Positions 1 to 9,802 of a DNA stretch of 64,000 bases are shown here, one piece after another. Source of the DNA: Phoma sp. XZ068 (taxonomy: Eukaryota > Ascomycota > Dothideomycetes > Pleosporales > Didymellaceae); assembly GCA_004835665.1 (NCBI GenBank), contig RBKR01000023.1:682001-746000 (forward strand), read 5' to 3'. Position numbers and translations under genes: made by a program. A model generated the notes under the pieces. It did not search any database and was not told the origin of the DNA. It saw only the letters and a program-made list of their open reading frames with translations. The number at the start of each line of letters is the position of its first letter. The first letter of the stretch is position 1.

Positions 1-1037
1 ATCTTGTTGCCGGAAAACTTCCAGTTGGAGCAAGAGCCCTTACCGCAAAGAATGTAGGTCTCAACACCCTTGGAAGCCATGGTACCAGTCACGCCGGTGA
101 CTGTGAGACCGGTGATGGGGACACCGGTGGTGGGGTTGCCAGTGGGGGAGCCGTTCTGGTAGTCCTGCTGGATGACGATACCGTACTTGGCGATGTTGGA
201 GAGTGTGATGTCCTTGTAGGTGACACCGGAGACAGAGCCAGTGGCGCCAGAGACGGTCTTGATGCGGACACCGTTGTCAGAGTTGATGATCTTGGAGTTC
301 TCAATGACAACATTCTTAACGGTGTTGTCCGAGCGGCCACCGACAGAGCCGATGGACAGCCCGTGACCACCAGAGCAAGTACCACCGGTAAAGTGGATGT
401 TAGTGCCAGAGTTGATGGCAAGGCAGTCATCCTGGTTCTTAACGTTGGCGTTAGAGATCGTGACGCCGGTGGAGCTACCGACGTCGAAAGCATCAGTGTT
501 GTGACCGCCATTAGTCACGTCACCAGCAGAGTTGTCAATGGTGATTTTGTCAAGGACGAGGTCTGTGACACCATTGATGGAGAAACCCTGAACGGGTGTG
601 TTCTTGACGTTCAAGTTGGAGATGGTGGACGATGTCAAGGAGTGGGCGAAGAAGAACTTAGGCTTCTTCTTGCCACCGTTGCTACCCTTGCCGTCCCACC
701 ACTTAGCACCGTTGCCATCGATAACGTGGCCGGAAGCACCGTTGACGGTGATCTTGTTGCCAGAGACAGAAATGAGGGGACCCTCCCATTCCTTGTAGCC
801 GAAGCTGGTGGTACCCTGGAAGGTAACGCTAGTTCCATCCTTGAGCTTGGTAAGGTCAAGGGTGGTACCGGCGGGGACAGCGATGTTATTTAGGACAATA
901 GCAGTGCAAGAGGCCTTGCCCTTGATGGCGGAGGCAGCGTCCGAGAATGTGCAGCTGGCACGAGCATCCAGGCCCATAGGAACAGCAGACACAAGCGCAC
1001 CAGCGCTGAGGAGGAGAGAAGCTTTGATGGCAACCAT
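1..1037 (-). CDS. Endopolygalacturonase (GH28), C-terminus cut off by window edge
   Basis: Secreted pectinase that hydrolyses alpha-1,4-galacturonosyl bonds of homogalacturonan in plant cell walls. The frame is open without introns from the ATG at 1037 to the window edge, giving 345 codons of a family usually 360-380 long, so only the last strand of the beta-helix is missing. The N-terminus is a typical signal peptide (hydrophobic residues 5-18) followed by a short propeptide. The four GH28 motifs are visible: NTD near residue 180, the DD pair near 203-204, GGHG with the conserved His near 225, and RIK near 258-260, plus the usual YGIVIQQDY stretch near 285-293. The single DD/NTD pattern and compact length fit an endo-acting rather than an exo-acting enzyme. 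A TATA-like element lies about 110 bp upstream. Confidence 0.95.
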   Translation of the reverse strand, partial: MVAIKASLLLSAGALVSAVPMGLDARASCTFSDAASAIKGKASCTAIVLNNIAVPAGTTLDLTKLKDGTSVTFQGTTSFGYKEWEGPLISVSGNKITVNGASGHVIDGNGAKWWDGKGSNGGKKKPKFFFAHSLTSSTISNLNVKNTPVQGFSINGVTDLVLDKITIDNSAGDVTNGGHNTDAFDVGSSTGVTISNANVKNQDDCLAINSGTNIHFTGGTCSGGHGLSIGSVGGRSDNTVKNVVIENSKIINSDNGVRIKTVSGATGSVSGVTYKDITLSNIAKYGIVIQQDYQNGSPTGNPTTGVPITGLTVTGVTGTMASKGVETYILCGKGSCSNWKFSGNK

Positions 1038-1143
1038 TTTGTTGTTTGTGAATAGGATGAGCGACTGAAGAAACGAATGAATGAGAATGAGCGAATGCAA
1101 TGAATGACTGGTCGGATGATGTTGAGAGGTGTGAGCCTGAGGT

Positions 1144-1150
1144 ACTTATA
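1144..1150 (-). promoter_or_regulatory. TATA-like element of the polygalacturonase gene
   Basis: On the minus strand this reads TATAAGT, about 107 bp upstream of the polygalacturonase ATG. The position is normal for a highly inducible fungal secreted-enzyme gene. No transcription start evidence is available from sequence alone. Confidence 0.4.
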
Positions 1151-2436
1151 GCTGCTTCCTACCCATATAACCAAGCATCCGGGAAGCCATCAGCACCATG
1201 GGGCAGCTGGGTGGATATTGCCGAAGCTTGTCGCTCTTGGCTAGGCTTGTTCCTACAGTATATTAAGGGCTGTAGGGAAATGAGTGGCCCAAGCGAGTGG
1301 CGCCAATGTCGATACATGTCATATGATAGCCTGCAGCAGCTAATTCTCCGCGGTCGGAGAAATTCTATATAGACCTTAGCTTTGCAGGAATATGGGGCAA
1401 GAAAATGAGCTTTCTGCAACTTCAACGTTGCGTTTGGTATTCTTCAGTTTTCATCGAGATGAATCTGACGCCACGCAGCCACAACAGCAGGAATGTTTGG
1501 CACTGAAGACAAGCTTTTCCCACGGAAGATCAAGTGCCGTTCGTCCTCAAACAGGCAGTGTGGCCCTTGTCAGGCCAATTTGGAGGAGCACTGGTGAAAC
1601 GAAACGCGTGCGATTCCGTGGGTCTAGGCGCGTGGCGTGTGGAGTGGTTCCCAAACACCTCGTGTTGACGCTTAAGGAGCACAACAAGGTAGGCCCGGGA
1701 AATAGGAATATCTCTCCGATTGATGGAATGTTTGCGCATTAACCAGGCGCATGGGAACGGCAGCAGCTGTCAGAGAGATGGTGCCGGGAGCGAATGTGGC
1801 ACCGAAGATGGCAGACAGACGAAACTAGATTGAGATAGGGAACGTGCGCTCACTATCGTGCAGCTAACTCACGCCTCACACCCGATTCTGCCGGCACGCA
1901 TTATCGCTCATCTATTGCGCTGTCTCGCCATAGCATCAGCCCATCGTTCTAAGCTGTGACCGGAACGGGCTGTGACGTGCGTAATGCGGTACCGGCAAGA
2001 TCTATCCGTGGGAATGGGCCACCACTTTGCCGCTATGTTTGGACTGGACCCCATACGCTTCCAAAGATTTTGCAGTCATGATATCTAACCTGACTCGAGT
2101 CTTCACTCTAATATCCAGTTGGTATTAGAATCGTGAAGCCCCTTTTTGGTAGGGTCTGCACGAACAATTTCCGACCACCCTGTTCCTTCAATAGCACCTT
2201 CGCCGTGTGCCTTTCCTCCTCTCTCCGTTTGATGACCTTGGCTTCTGAATCCCATTGATCATCATGGGTCCGTTTTGATGGCTGCTGAGATTCCAGCTCA
2301 GCATATTCGCACACGAAAAGAGGTAAAGCTTTCTTCTATGAAAAATCTACAAATCTTCATCGGCCACCCAAGGCTTCAAAGACTCCGATAACTCTTCACT
2401 CCTATCGAAAGCATCACTTAGGGCAGGTGACAGTGA
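1151..2436. other. Intergenic region, no supported gene
   Basis: This stretch lies between the polygalacturonase start and the 3' end of a small minus-strand gene. Its short frames (for example 1392-1742 plus and 2108-2314 minus) show no recognisable domain, signal peptide or splice structure. The part next to 1037 is presumably the polygalacturonase promoter. Confidence 0.5.
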
Positions 2437-3089
2437 TCATTTAGCGGGAAGAGGGAGAAAACTGCCGAGGTAGTCTGCTATGTCAAGCTAGAAACGTATA
2501 GCTTTTAGTTTACGCCTGACCTTGCAGACCTATCTCTTGTCACGGTGCCAAAGCGTCGGAAAGAGATGTTTGGGAAATATACACACCGCGTACCTTCTTG
2601 AATTCTGCAGCGGCTGATGGAGCTGGCCCCGCTTCGCGAACAACAGAGAGTGGTGCGACCTCTTCCAAGTTGAAGGATTTCAGCTCAACCCTGGTATTCT
2701 CGACAGTGTCTGCGATGTTCCCTTCGACAATATCTTTGGCTCCACCTCGTCGTTACGCCAGTCCTCCAGTTGGCCCCCAGAGCGCGTACTCTAGGTCGTT
2801 GAGCTCGTCACGTATCTCATCCACGTCCCTGTCAATTGCTGCGTCCTTGCCCCTGCGACGCGAACGTCGGATTATCTCGTACAGTGCCCATGCGTCGAGG
2901 CGGCACTTGTCTGCTGCCCTAAGATCATTCCTAGCAGGATGAGTGTCCTCACGCGATGGTATCTTGGTAAAGCTCGGTTTGCGAGGAGGGTTGTGGCTTA
3001 CTCGTGGCACTCTTCGAGGCTGACTTTTGTAGAGCCTTGTAGGCCTTGTACAGACCAGCGGTGAACGCCTTGTCGATGAGACTAGTCAT
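2437..3089 (-). CDS. Small spliced hypothetical protein, possibly interrupted by a stop
   Basis: Not a family I recognise. The best model starts at ATG 3089. Exon 1 (3002-3089) ends at a GTAAGC donor. Exon 2 runs 2587-2913 and exon 3 2437-2477, ending at TGA. The phases agree at both junctions. The product is highly charged: a basic N-terminus (MTSLIDKAFTAGLYKAYKAL) followed by a helical segment rich in Arg, Asp and Glu. One in-frame TAA sits at 2753-2755 inside exon 2, yet the same frame continues past it with acidic, coding-looking sequence. Either this is a nonsense-mutated gene, or a 66-bp, frame-preserving intron starting at the GTAACG that contains the TAA removes it. It is divergent from the next gene (388 bp apart). 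Confidence 0.4.
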
Positions 3090-3477
3090 GGTCTGGGCAT
3101 GTATGGGTTACATGCTGAGAAGATTGGTTGGAGACTAGTAGAAGGCTTTAACGGTCAAGCGAAGTAAAAGGTAGGGAATGGGGATGAAAGACGTGGGAAC
3201 CTCCAGGACTACCAGGATGACACGCTAAGACTTTTCAGGCACAACACAAACGCGCAATATACGAACATCGCTGCTGTTATTTAGCTTCCCCCTGTATGTT
3301 CCAAACTTGAGCGACATTAGCCAGTCGCGCCTTTTGTTGTTGTTGCAGCTTCCGTCCAGTCAGTTTCTCACATCAGTTACGACACCTCAACTTTCATGCG
3401 ACTTCTCCGCACAACGAAGCTTGTATATAACACCTGTAACTCGTAAGAAAGGCAAGTCTTCCAAGTCCAATGCTACG
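3090..3477. promoter_or_regulatory. Shared upstream region of two divergent small genes
   Basis: 388 bp between the divergent start codons at 3089 (minus) and 3478 (plus). It should contain both promoters. No specific operator motif was recognised. Confidence 0.35.
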
Positions 3478-4129
3478 ATGCCCGAATACGATGACTTATA
3501 CGATGTGACCGGCTACGACATCGACGAGGTCGACAACAATAAATGCGTCTCGAAACTCATAATCAAGAAGCGACTGCCTAAGAATACAGCTGGTAGACCT
3601 GTTGATCGAGGAGCTAGTTTGGGTTTTTCAACGCTTACTGACCATGACACGATCGATGGTCTTAGGCCAAGTGGTCTCGCAGTTGAATGCCCGCACCTTG
3701 GGCCGCTGCGTCCAGTTCGATAAACAAAATAACGTCCGCTGCGATATCCTGCCAAAGTACACACTAAACGTCGAGGTCCTTTCACATATTTGCGCATGCC
3801 TATGATTCGTAACTGGAAGTTCTTACAATACCAGGCCCAACTGTACGACCATTGTCCTTCATGCATGGCATATACATGCTGTGGATGAGGATGGCCCAGA
3901 CGCAGATACCCTCGATCTGTTTACTGTGCATACATCTGTGGATAAACACGACAGCCGTCTGCCATGTAGGTTCAAGCATTTCACGTGTATCGTGAAGCCA
4001 GGACAAACATGCGCGAAAAGTCCAAACAACGGAATAGCTGCAGCTGCAGAATACAATTCGAAGATACATTCTTCAAAAGAAGCAAGGTGTCAATATCATC
4101 AACGATGCTGTCTGCAGCGAATTAAATAA
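3478..4129 (+). CDS. Hypothetical protein, three-exon model, 174 aa
   Basis: Not recognised. Three frames join cleanly: exon 1 3478-3616, exon 2 3666-3756, exon 3 3835-4129, stop TAA. Intron 1 has a weak GTTTGG donor but a good CTGAC branch site before TTAG. Intron 2 starts GTACAC and ends CCAG. The product begins with an acidic, Tyr/Asp-rich stretch, then a basic segment, and has a Cys-rich C-terminal third (about eight Cys). No signal peptide or membrane segment is evident. The alternative is a decayed gene with frameshifts at the two proposed introns; the weak first donor leaves that open. Confidence 0.4.
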
Positions 4130-4750
4130 GGACAAGGTCATCCGGCTATGTAAGACCGAAGAAGTCGACGTATGAATCGGACGCCTATCGAATTGCAGAC
4201 TGCTAGATAGTAGACTAGTGTATGACTTTTAGGCTACTGCCATCTTGTTGCCACAACCACCATCCCAGCGAGCCTTTGAGGACGGCTATTGGCTACACAA
4301 AGACACACAGCCTCGTCCGTGGGGCTTTAAGGGTGGCTGTCGGGACCCCCTAGAACATATTTGTATCCTAAAGAGGCCTTTAGGAGGCCTCCAGCGGTTC
4401 TTTTGTGGTGGATTGCAACCTACCTAACCGAGTTCAGGCCTTATTTCTTTACATTTGTAGGACTATATATGAAGGCTTATAAGCTTGCAAGATCTTCTTT
4501 AGTGGCTAATTACTGCCTAATAGGGTTTCTTCTATGACGTGATATTGTATGAGAGCAATAATTCAAGAACTACTCTGTTATGACATTCAATATTCTTCAT
4601 TAACATTATATCAGTAAGCATTGTTGAGGTGTCTGCCCTTTCTCATCCTTATACACGATCAAGATCGACGGATGCATTTGTTATGGATGAGAACGAGGTG
4701 CAATATGGCAAAGGTTCTCACTTACGATGTTGTGTAAAGCGAGTTAGAGA
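4130..4750. repeat. AT-rich, TE-relic-like stretch
   Basis: No gene is supported. From about 4240 to 4560 base composition changes: TA and TT steps are frequent, CpG is scarce, and the palindromic word AGGCCT recurs (around 4373-4392). This is the look of an old repeat-induced-point-mutated transposon fragment. No terminal repeats, transposase or reverse transcriptase motif could be read, so the assignment rests on composition only. Confidence 0.3.
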
Positions 4751-4870
4751 TTGGGAGGCTGTGGAAGCGGAGCACCGGTGAGAGCGTCGATATCGGTGAC
4801 GTACCCCGCACTAAGGCTGCCGATTCATCCTCTAACAAGCAGCAACAATGCAGTTCTGCATCAACGCGGC

Positions 4871-5815
4871 ATGAACACCGTCACCATAAGAGCTACCAAT
4901 CATCTTAGAGCACTTCTAGGGAAGAAGCTACCCTATTGGAAAGCTTACAGAAGGACAATGGCGGCAACCACATCTTCAGTACGACCTCGCAAATTCGCAC
5001 CACTCAATCCAGAAAGAAGGACGCAAGGAGAAAACCGGCCTGTCTTGAAGGGTATTGTCTTTGATGTTGATGGAACGTTATGTGAGTACAGGGGTTGAAT
5101 CTAGTATCTTGCAAGACACTAATAGATCCTAGGTTTCCCGCAGAATTACATGTTTGCCCTGATGCGGTACGTGTACACTCGTTCATGATTGCAGCTGCCA
5201 TTGACAAGCTTTAGGTCTGCTCTCGGCATTGACAAAGGTACAGATATTTTGGATCATGTCTACTCTTTACCGGATGCCGAACAGGAGGAAGCCCAGGAGA
5301 AAATCCGGGACATCGAGCGCGACGCGATGAGGAAGCAGAAACCCCAAGCCGGTCTTGTTGAGCTCATGGACTACCTGGATTCACGAGGCCTCAAGAAGGG
5401 TATCTGCACACGGAATTTCGATGCACCTGTCGAGCACCTCCTTACCACCTTCCTACCTTCATCAGAGTTCAGTCCTATCATCACACGCGAGTTCCGCCCG
5501 CCAAAGCCAGACCCTGCTGGTATCCTGCATATTGCGAAGCAATGGATGCACGAAGACGGCGGTGCGAGTCTGATTATGGTCGGCGATTCCATCGATGACA
5601 TGACTGCCGGGTTCCGCGCAGGAGCCGCTACAGTGCTGCTTGTCAATGACGTCAACAAGCACCTTGCTGAGCACCAGCATACAGACCTTGTGGTGGAGCA
5701 GCTCGATGATCTGATTGAGATCCTGGAAAACGGCTTTGAAGGCAGGGTTGAGGCCGATCAAGGGGACGTCGACGCTAAAGGGTTGGTGGACGAAGCCACG
5801 AAACAGAACCGATGA
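4871..5815 (+). CDS. HAD-superfamily phosphatase (subfamily IA type)
   Basis: Haloacid dehalogenase-type hydrolase that probably dephosphorylates a small phosphorylated metabolite via an aspartyl-phosphate intermediate; the substrate is unknown. Exons are 4871-5081, 5133-5166 and 5215-5815 (introns GTGAGT..CTAG and GTACGT..TTAG); the 34-bp middle exon restores the frame through the active-site loop. Motif I is DVDGTL with both catalytic Asp residues, motif II is the TRN triad after the cap, the motif III Lys lies in PPKPDP, and motif IV is GDSIDD. A helical cap separates motifs I and II. The predicted length is 281 aa from the first ATG. Its first 30 residues are basic and could be a mitochondrial presequence; an internal ATG at 4958 would give a 252-aa cytosolic form of more usual length. 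Confidence 0.85.
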
Positions 5816-6676
5816 GCGCTCAATGCCAATCGCCGTCAGATCCGGATCTGTGAAGACAATGTAGCATTGTTCGCATGTTGGCATGCAAGGACCATCAGGA
5901 CAGTAATCAATAGCGGTCTCCGAAGCAACACAACGTCGCAAGCACCCTGCATGTTCACTAGTGCATGCAGTGTGGGCTGTGAGAGCATGCAGATAAATCA
6001 CCGCGCGATCACCATCACAGGTGTTACGACAGTCTAGACGTTTTAGGCTTTCATGCCCCAGCCCAACCGAACCTGGACGCAACACGTTGAGCGCATTTGC
6101 CAAGATGGCTTGTCAACTTTGAGTGTCGTTGATGATGCAAATATTGTGGAGAACGCCGAGGCTAATGGTTGGATTTGGCGGCCCACACAACCTGCGCGTG
6201 AGCCTCAGGCGCCGCGCCGTTTGAAGCCTCACCAAGCATCACAAGCATTCTCCCCAGAAACCTCTTCATTTGTCTGTGTTGGCAACATCTGCGAACAACA
6301 CATTTCTAACGCATGCAAATTAGACATCGTAACGATGATATTGAACACAGGCACCTCCTCCATCCGGGCTGTCGCTCCGTGTCTCGCCAGACCTTGCCTG
6401 GTAAACCATCCTCAGGGGCACACCAATCACAGGCCGTGCCTGCGACAAACCTGACCCACAACCACATCGTACTGCGTCGCTTGGGATTTGTAGCGAGGTG
6501 ATCGTCCCTTGCACGAGAGACCGTGAAACGTCCGTTCGCCCGGGCACTTGCATGCGCCTTCTTGATTTGGAGGACTTGTTTATCTTAATTCGAGCAATGG
6601 GGTATATGCAAATCCTATATCTTTGGCACTCCCACTGTTGCCCTGCATTCGCCAGGCATCACAGACGTTCGTTACG
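5816..6676. other. Intergenic region with a cysteine-rich minus-strand frame
   Basis: Between the HAD gene and the sedolisin gene. A TATATG element at 6603-6608 lies about 70 bp upstream of the sedolisin ATG. On the minus strand, about 5860-6050 encodes nine cysteines within roughly 60 codons, but the frame runs on antisense into the HAD gene and has no convincing signal peptide or terminator, so it is not called as a gene. Confidence 0.4.
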
Positions 6677-8665
6677 ATGAAATATTCACACATTGCTGCC
6701 GGTCTTTTGGCCGTGACCGGTGCTCACTGCAAGCCGACGTCGCACATCGAAAGCGAAACCGTCAAGGTTGAGAACCTGCGCACAGTGCCCGAAGGATGGA
6801 CCGCAATTGGTTCTCCGGAAGGCAATCGCAAACTTCCCTTCCGCATCGCTGTTCGTTCGGTATGTAGCTTCGTAATACTCCTATGCAAGTCAAAATGCAT
6901 GCCAGAGCTTGAGATCTGCGCACGTGGGCAAGGTCGCACATGATCCGCAGATAACTGACGTTTTGCAGGCCGACAGTGATATCCTAGAGCGAACTCTGAT
7001 GGAAGTTTCAGACCCCAGTCATGCTCGCTACGGCAAGCATCTGAAGCGTAATGAGCTCAGAGACCTTATCAAGCCCCGCGTGGAGTCTACCAGGGCTGTT
7101 ATAAGTTGGTTAGAGGAGTCAGGTATCAGCTCTGAAGATATCAAAGATGACGGCGAATGGATCACTTTCCATGCACCTGTCAAGAGGGCTGAATCGATGC
7201 TGGGCACCACTTTCAAGACTTACCAGAATGAAGTCCGCCCAGATGTTAAGAGAATCCGATCTCTGAGCTATTCAGTGCCGAAGGATGTTCGCGACCACAT
7301 CGATCTGATCGAGCCGACTACTCGTTTTGGCCAGATCAAAGCAGAGCGCAGCAATGTTCTGACGCAGGAGGCCGCACCATTCTCGGTTGCTGCAGTTAAC
7401 GCTAGTTGCAACACCGCCATCACCCCAGCCTGTCTTAAAGACTTGTACAACTTCGCCGACTACAAGATTGACCCCAAGGGTGCCGTGAAGCTCGGTGTGA
7501 GCGGCTTCCTGGAGCAATACGCACGCTATGCAGATCTAGAACAATTCACGTCGACTTTTGCGCCAAACGCTGCTAGCAACTTCTCTTTCACTTCCATTAA
7601 CGGTATGTCTGTTACCATCGGCTTACTCAGCGGCACTGACACTTCGCAAAAGGCGGTAAACTGGACCAGGACTCCACCGATGACAGTGTCGAGGCCAACC
7701 TTGACATTGACTATACAGTGGGTTTAGTCGACCCCACCATCGAGACAACCTTCTACAGCACTGCTGGACGTGGCATTCTAGTGCCTGATCTCGATCAGCC
7801 AACCGAAGCCGACAATGCCAACGAGCCTTACCTTGACTTCTTCACTTACATTGCTGGGCTCCCCGACAACGAGCTTCCACAAGTTCTTACTACCTCGTAT
7901 GGCGAGGACGAGCAGAGCGTGCCAGCAACCTATGCTAAGAAGGTCTGCGACATCATCGGTCAGCTTGGCACCCGTGGTGTATCTGTCATCTTCAGCAGTG
8001 GAGATACCGGTGTAGGCTCAGCCTGCCAGACTAATGATGGCAAGAACACCACTCGATTCTTGCCCATCTTCCCGGCTTCCTGCCCGTATGTCACCTCAGT
8101 CGGGGGGACTTACAAGGTCGAGCCTGAGCGCGCAGTCGGCTTCTCCTCAGGTGGATTTTCAGACCTTTGGCCGCGCCCTGCCTACCAGGACAAGGCTGTC
8201 GGCACATATCTCGAAAAGCTTGGCAGCCAGTGGGAGGGTCTCTACAACCGCGACGGCCGTGGTTTCCCTGATGTGGCTGCTCAAGGCCAGGGCTTCCGCG
8301 TCGTTGACAAGGGTCGCCAGATATCAGTCGGAGGCACCAGTGCCTCAGCACCTGTCTTTGCTTCCGTGGTCGCGCTTCTGAATAACGCTCGCCTTGCTGC
8401 CGGTCAACCTGCGCTTGGCTTCCTCAACCCATGGATCTACAGCAAGGGCTATCAAGGCCTGAATGATATCAAAGATGGAGGTTCAGCTGGATGCACCGGC
8501 AGGTCAATTTACTCTGGTCTGAAGGCGCCTTTGGTTCCTAATGCATCCTGGAACGCGACTGAAGGCTGGGATCCTGTTACCGGCTACGGCACTCCTAATT
8601 TTGGTGATTTGCTCAAGCTCTCACAGGGCCAGTCCTACAGCGTGCCTGAGGAGTCGCAGACATAG
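6677..8665 (+). CDS. Secreted sedolisin / tripeptidyl peptidase (S53)
   Basis: Acid serine protease of the sedolisin family, probably a secreted tripeptidyl or endopeptidase active at low pH. Exons are 6677-6859, 6969-7602 and 7653-8665, 609 aa in total. A signal peptide (residues 1 to about 18) is followed by a roughly 190-residue prodomain that contains the usual HARYGKHL region. Catalytic residues are readable: Glu286 and Asp290 in VEANLDIDY, oxyanion Asp390 in SSGDTG, and Ser502 in GGTSASAP. The C-terminal calcium-site region with DPVTGYGTPNF is intact, so the enzyme should be active. It is followed in the same direction by a secreted carboxypeptidase, a natural partner for peptide trimming. 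Confidence 0.95.
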
Positions 8666-9802
8666 GTCGCTCACTTGCGTTCCAAGTAGGGCAATAAAGT
8701 TAATACTGGCGCTGTAAATTAGCATAACAACTTCAATATAAACATGCGATTGATAATTGTATCTCAGCTGTAGGCTGTCAAACACTTCGAGAATGCTGCG
8801 AGATGCGCGACTTTGATCTACACAAGCGCCATTGTGTAGCGTCATTCGTTGCAGGCAGCCACAACCGTTACACGCCCAAACCTTCTCGACACCTCATCTC
8901 ATGTCTCGCCCACACATCAATGCTTCCACTCTCTTTTCACAACCCTTCCTTTATCGCCACATGCAATTACCAAACTGTCTGCCCGTCTCGGCTTCGGCTC
9001 CAAACCCATGAAAACATTCCCCGCCCAGAACTGCGAGCTGCCTCATCCAGTTAGTGCATCTCTCTTATCTGCAACAAGCATTGGCCATGAAGCTTGAGCC
9101 GTCTCTCACCGTTGTCAACGAACCAGCACACTCTTCTGGAAGGACCGAACTGTTCATCTTACATGATGACCTTGACTATCGCTATTCCCGCTTCAGCGAG
9201 TCGTATTGCAGCACACACGAGCGACTCGCGTGACGAATATACCCAGGCACGCTGATTGGCCAGCCCGGCGAGAACGAAACGAAAGGAGATATTTGCGCCG
9301 ATATCAAGGTGTGAAGGAAATGGCTGCAGCCTGTGGGTCGGGTTGTGAGCTTGTTGACTGCATCGGGCCTTGGTGGAGCTTTTTTTCGCCGGTAGCTTGG
9401 AGATGCTGGAGGTTTTCCGCGGTCCTACACGAACTTGCGCACCCTCAAAGGCCTTTCGCGATCGCAGCTTTCACCATGCCTCAGATTCCAGGAATCAAGC
9501 TAGTGACGCTCGTCACAGCAGCTCAAGCGAAGAGTAAAAGAGGTTTAACACCAATGACTTGGTGGCTGAAAGAAGCGTGTGGAGTACGAGCACGTCCTGC
9601 CTAATGTGGTATAAAGCTTATTCATGCTTGCCATCAAGCTATCACGGTCTGTGCGATACAACCCAGATAATTGTCGCGTTGCGGTAGGGAAGCTCCGAGG
9701 TGACGTCGAGGCCTGATCCCGCAAAGAAATTTGTACTTGAACCCGAGCACATCCGCGTCCTGTCTTCAGCAGCTTTCGAGTCAAGTTTCACGAACAGACA
9801 AC
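8666..9802. other. Intergenic region upstream of the carboxypeptidase gene
   Basis: No gene is supported. A TATAAAG element at 9610-9616 lies about 190 bp upstream of the carboxypeptidase ATG and is the best promoter candidate. The short frames at 8803-9097 and 9206-9604 show no domains. Confidence 0.45.

Noticed and set aside
4625..4830. Minus-strand GTAAGT donor at about 4722-4727 preceded by a short proline-rich frame
   Set aside because: The donor is good but no upstream exon with a start and no acceptor-linked downstream exon could be built; chance or an unannotated UTR.
5462..6103. 213-codon minus-strand frame as a full gene
   Set aside because: Its second half is antisense to the HAD enzyme core. 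Only the Cys-rich first half is kept as a low-interest observation.
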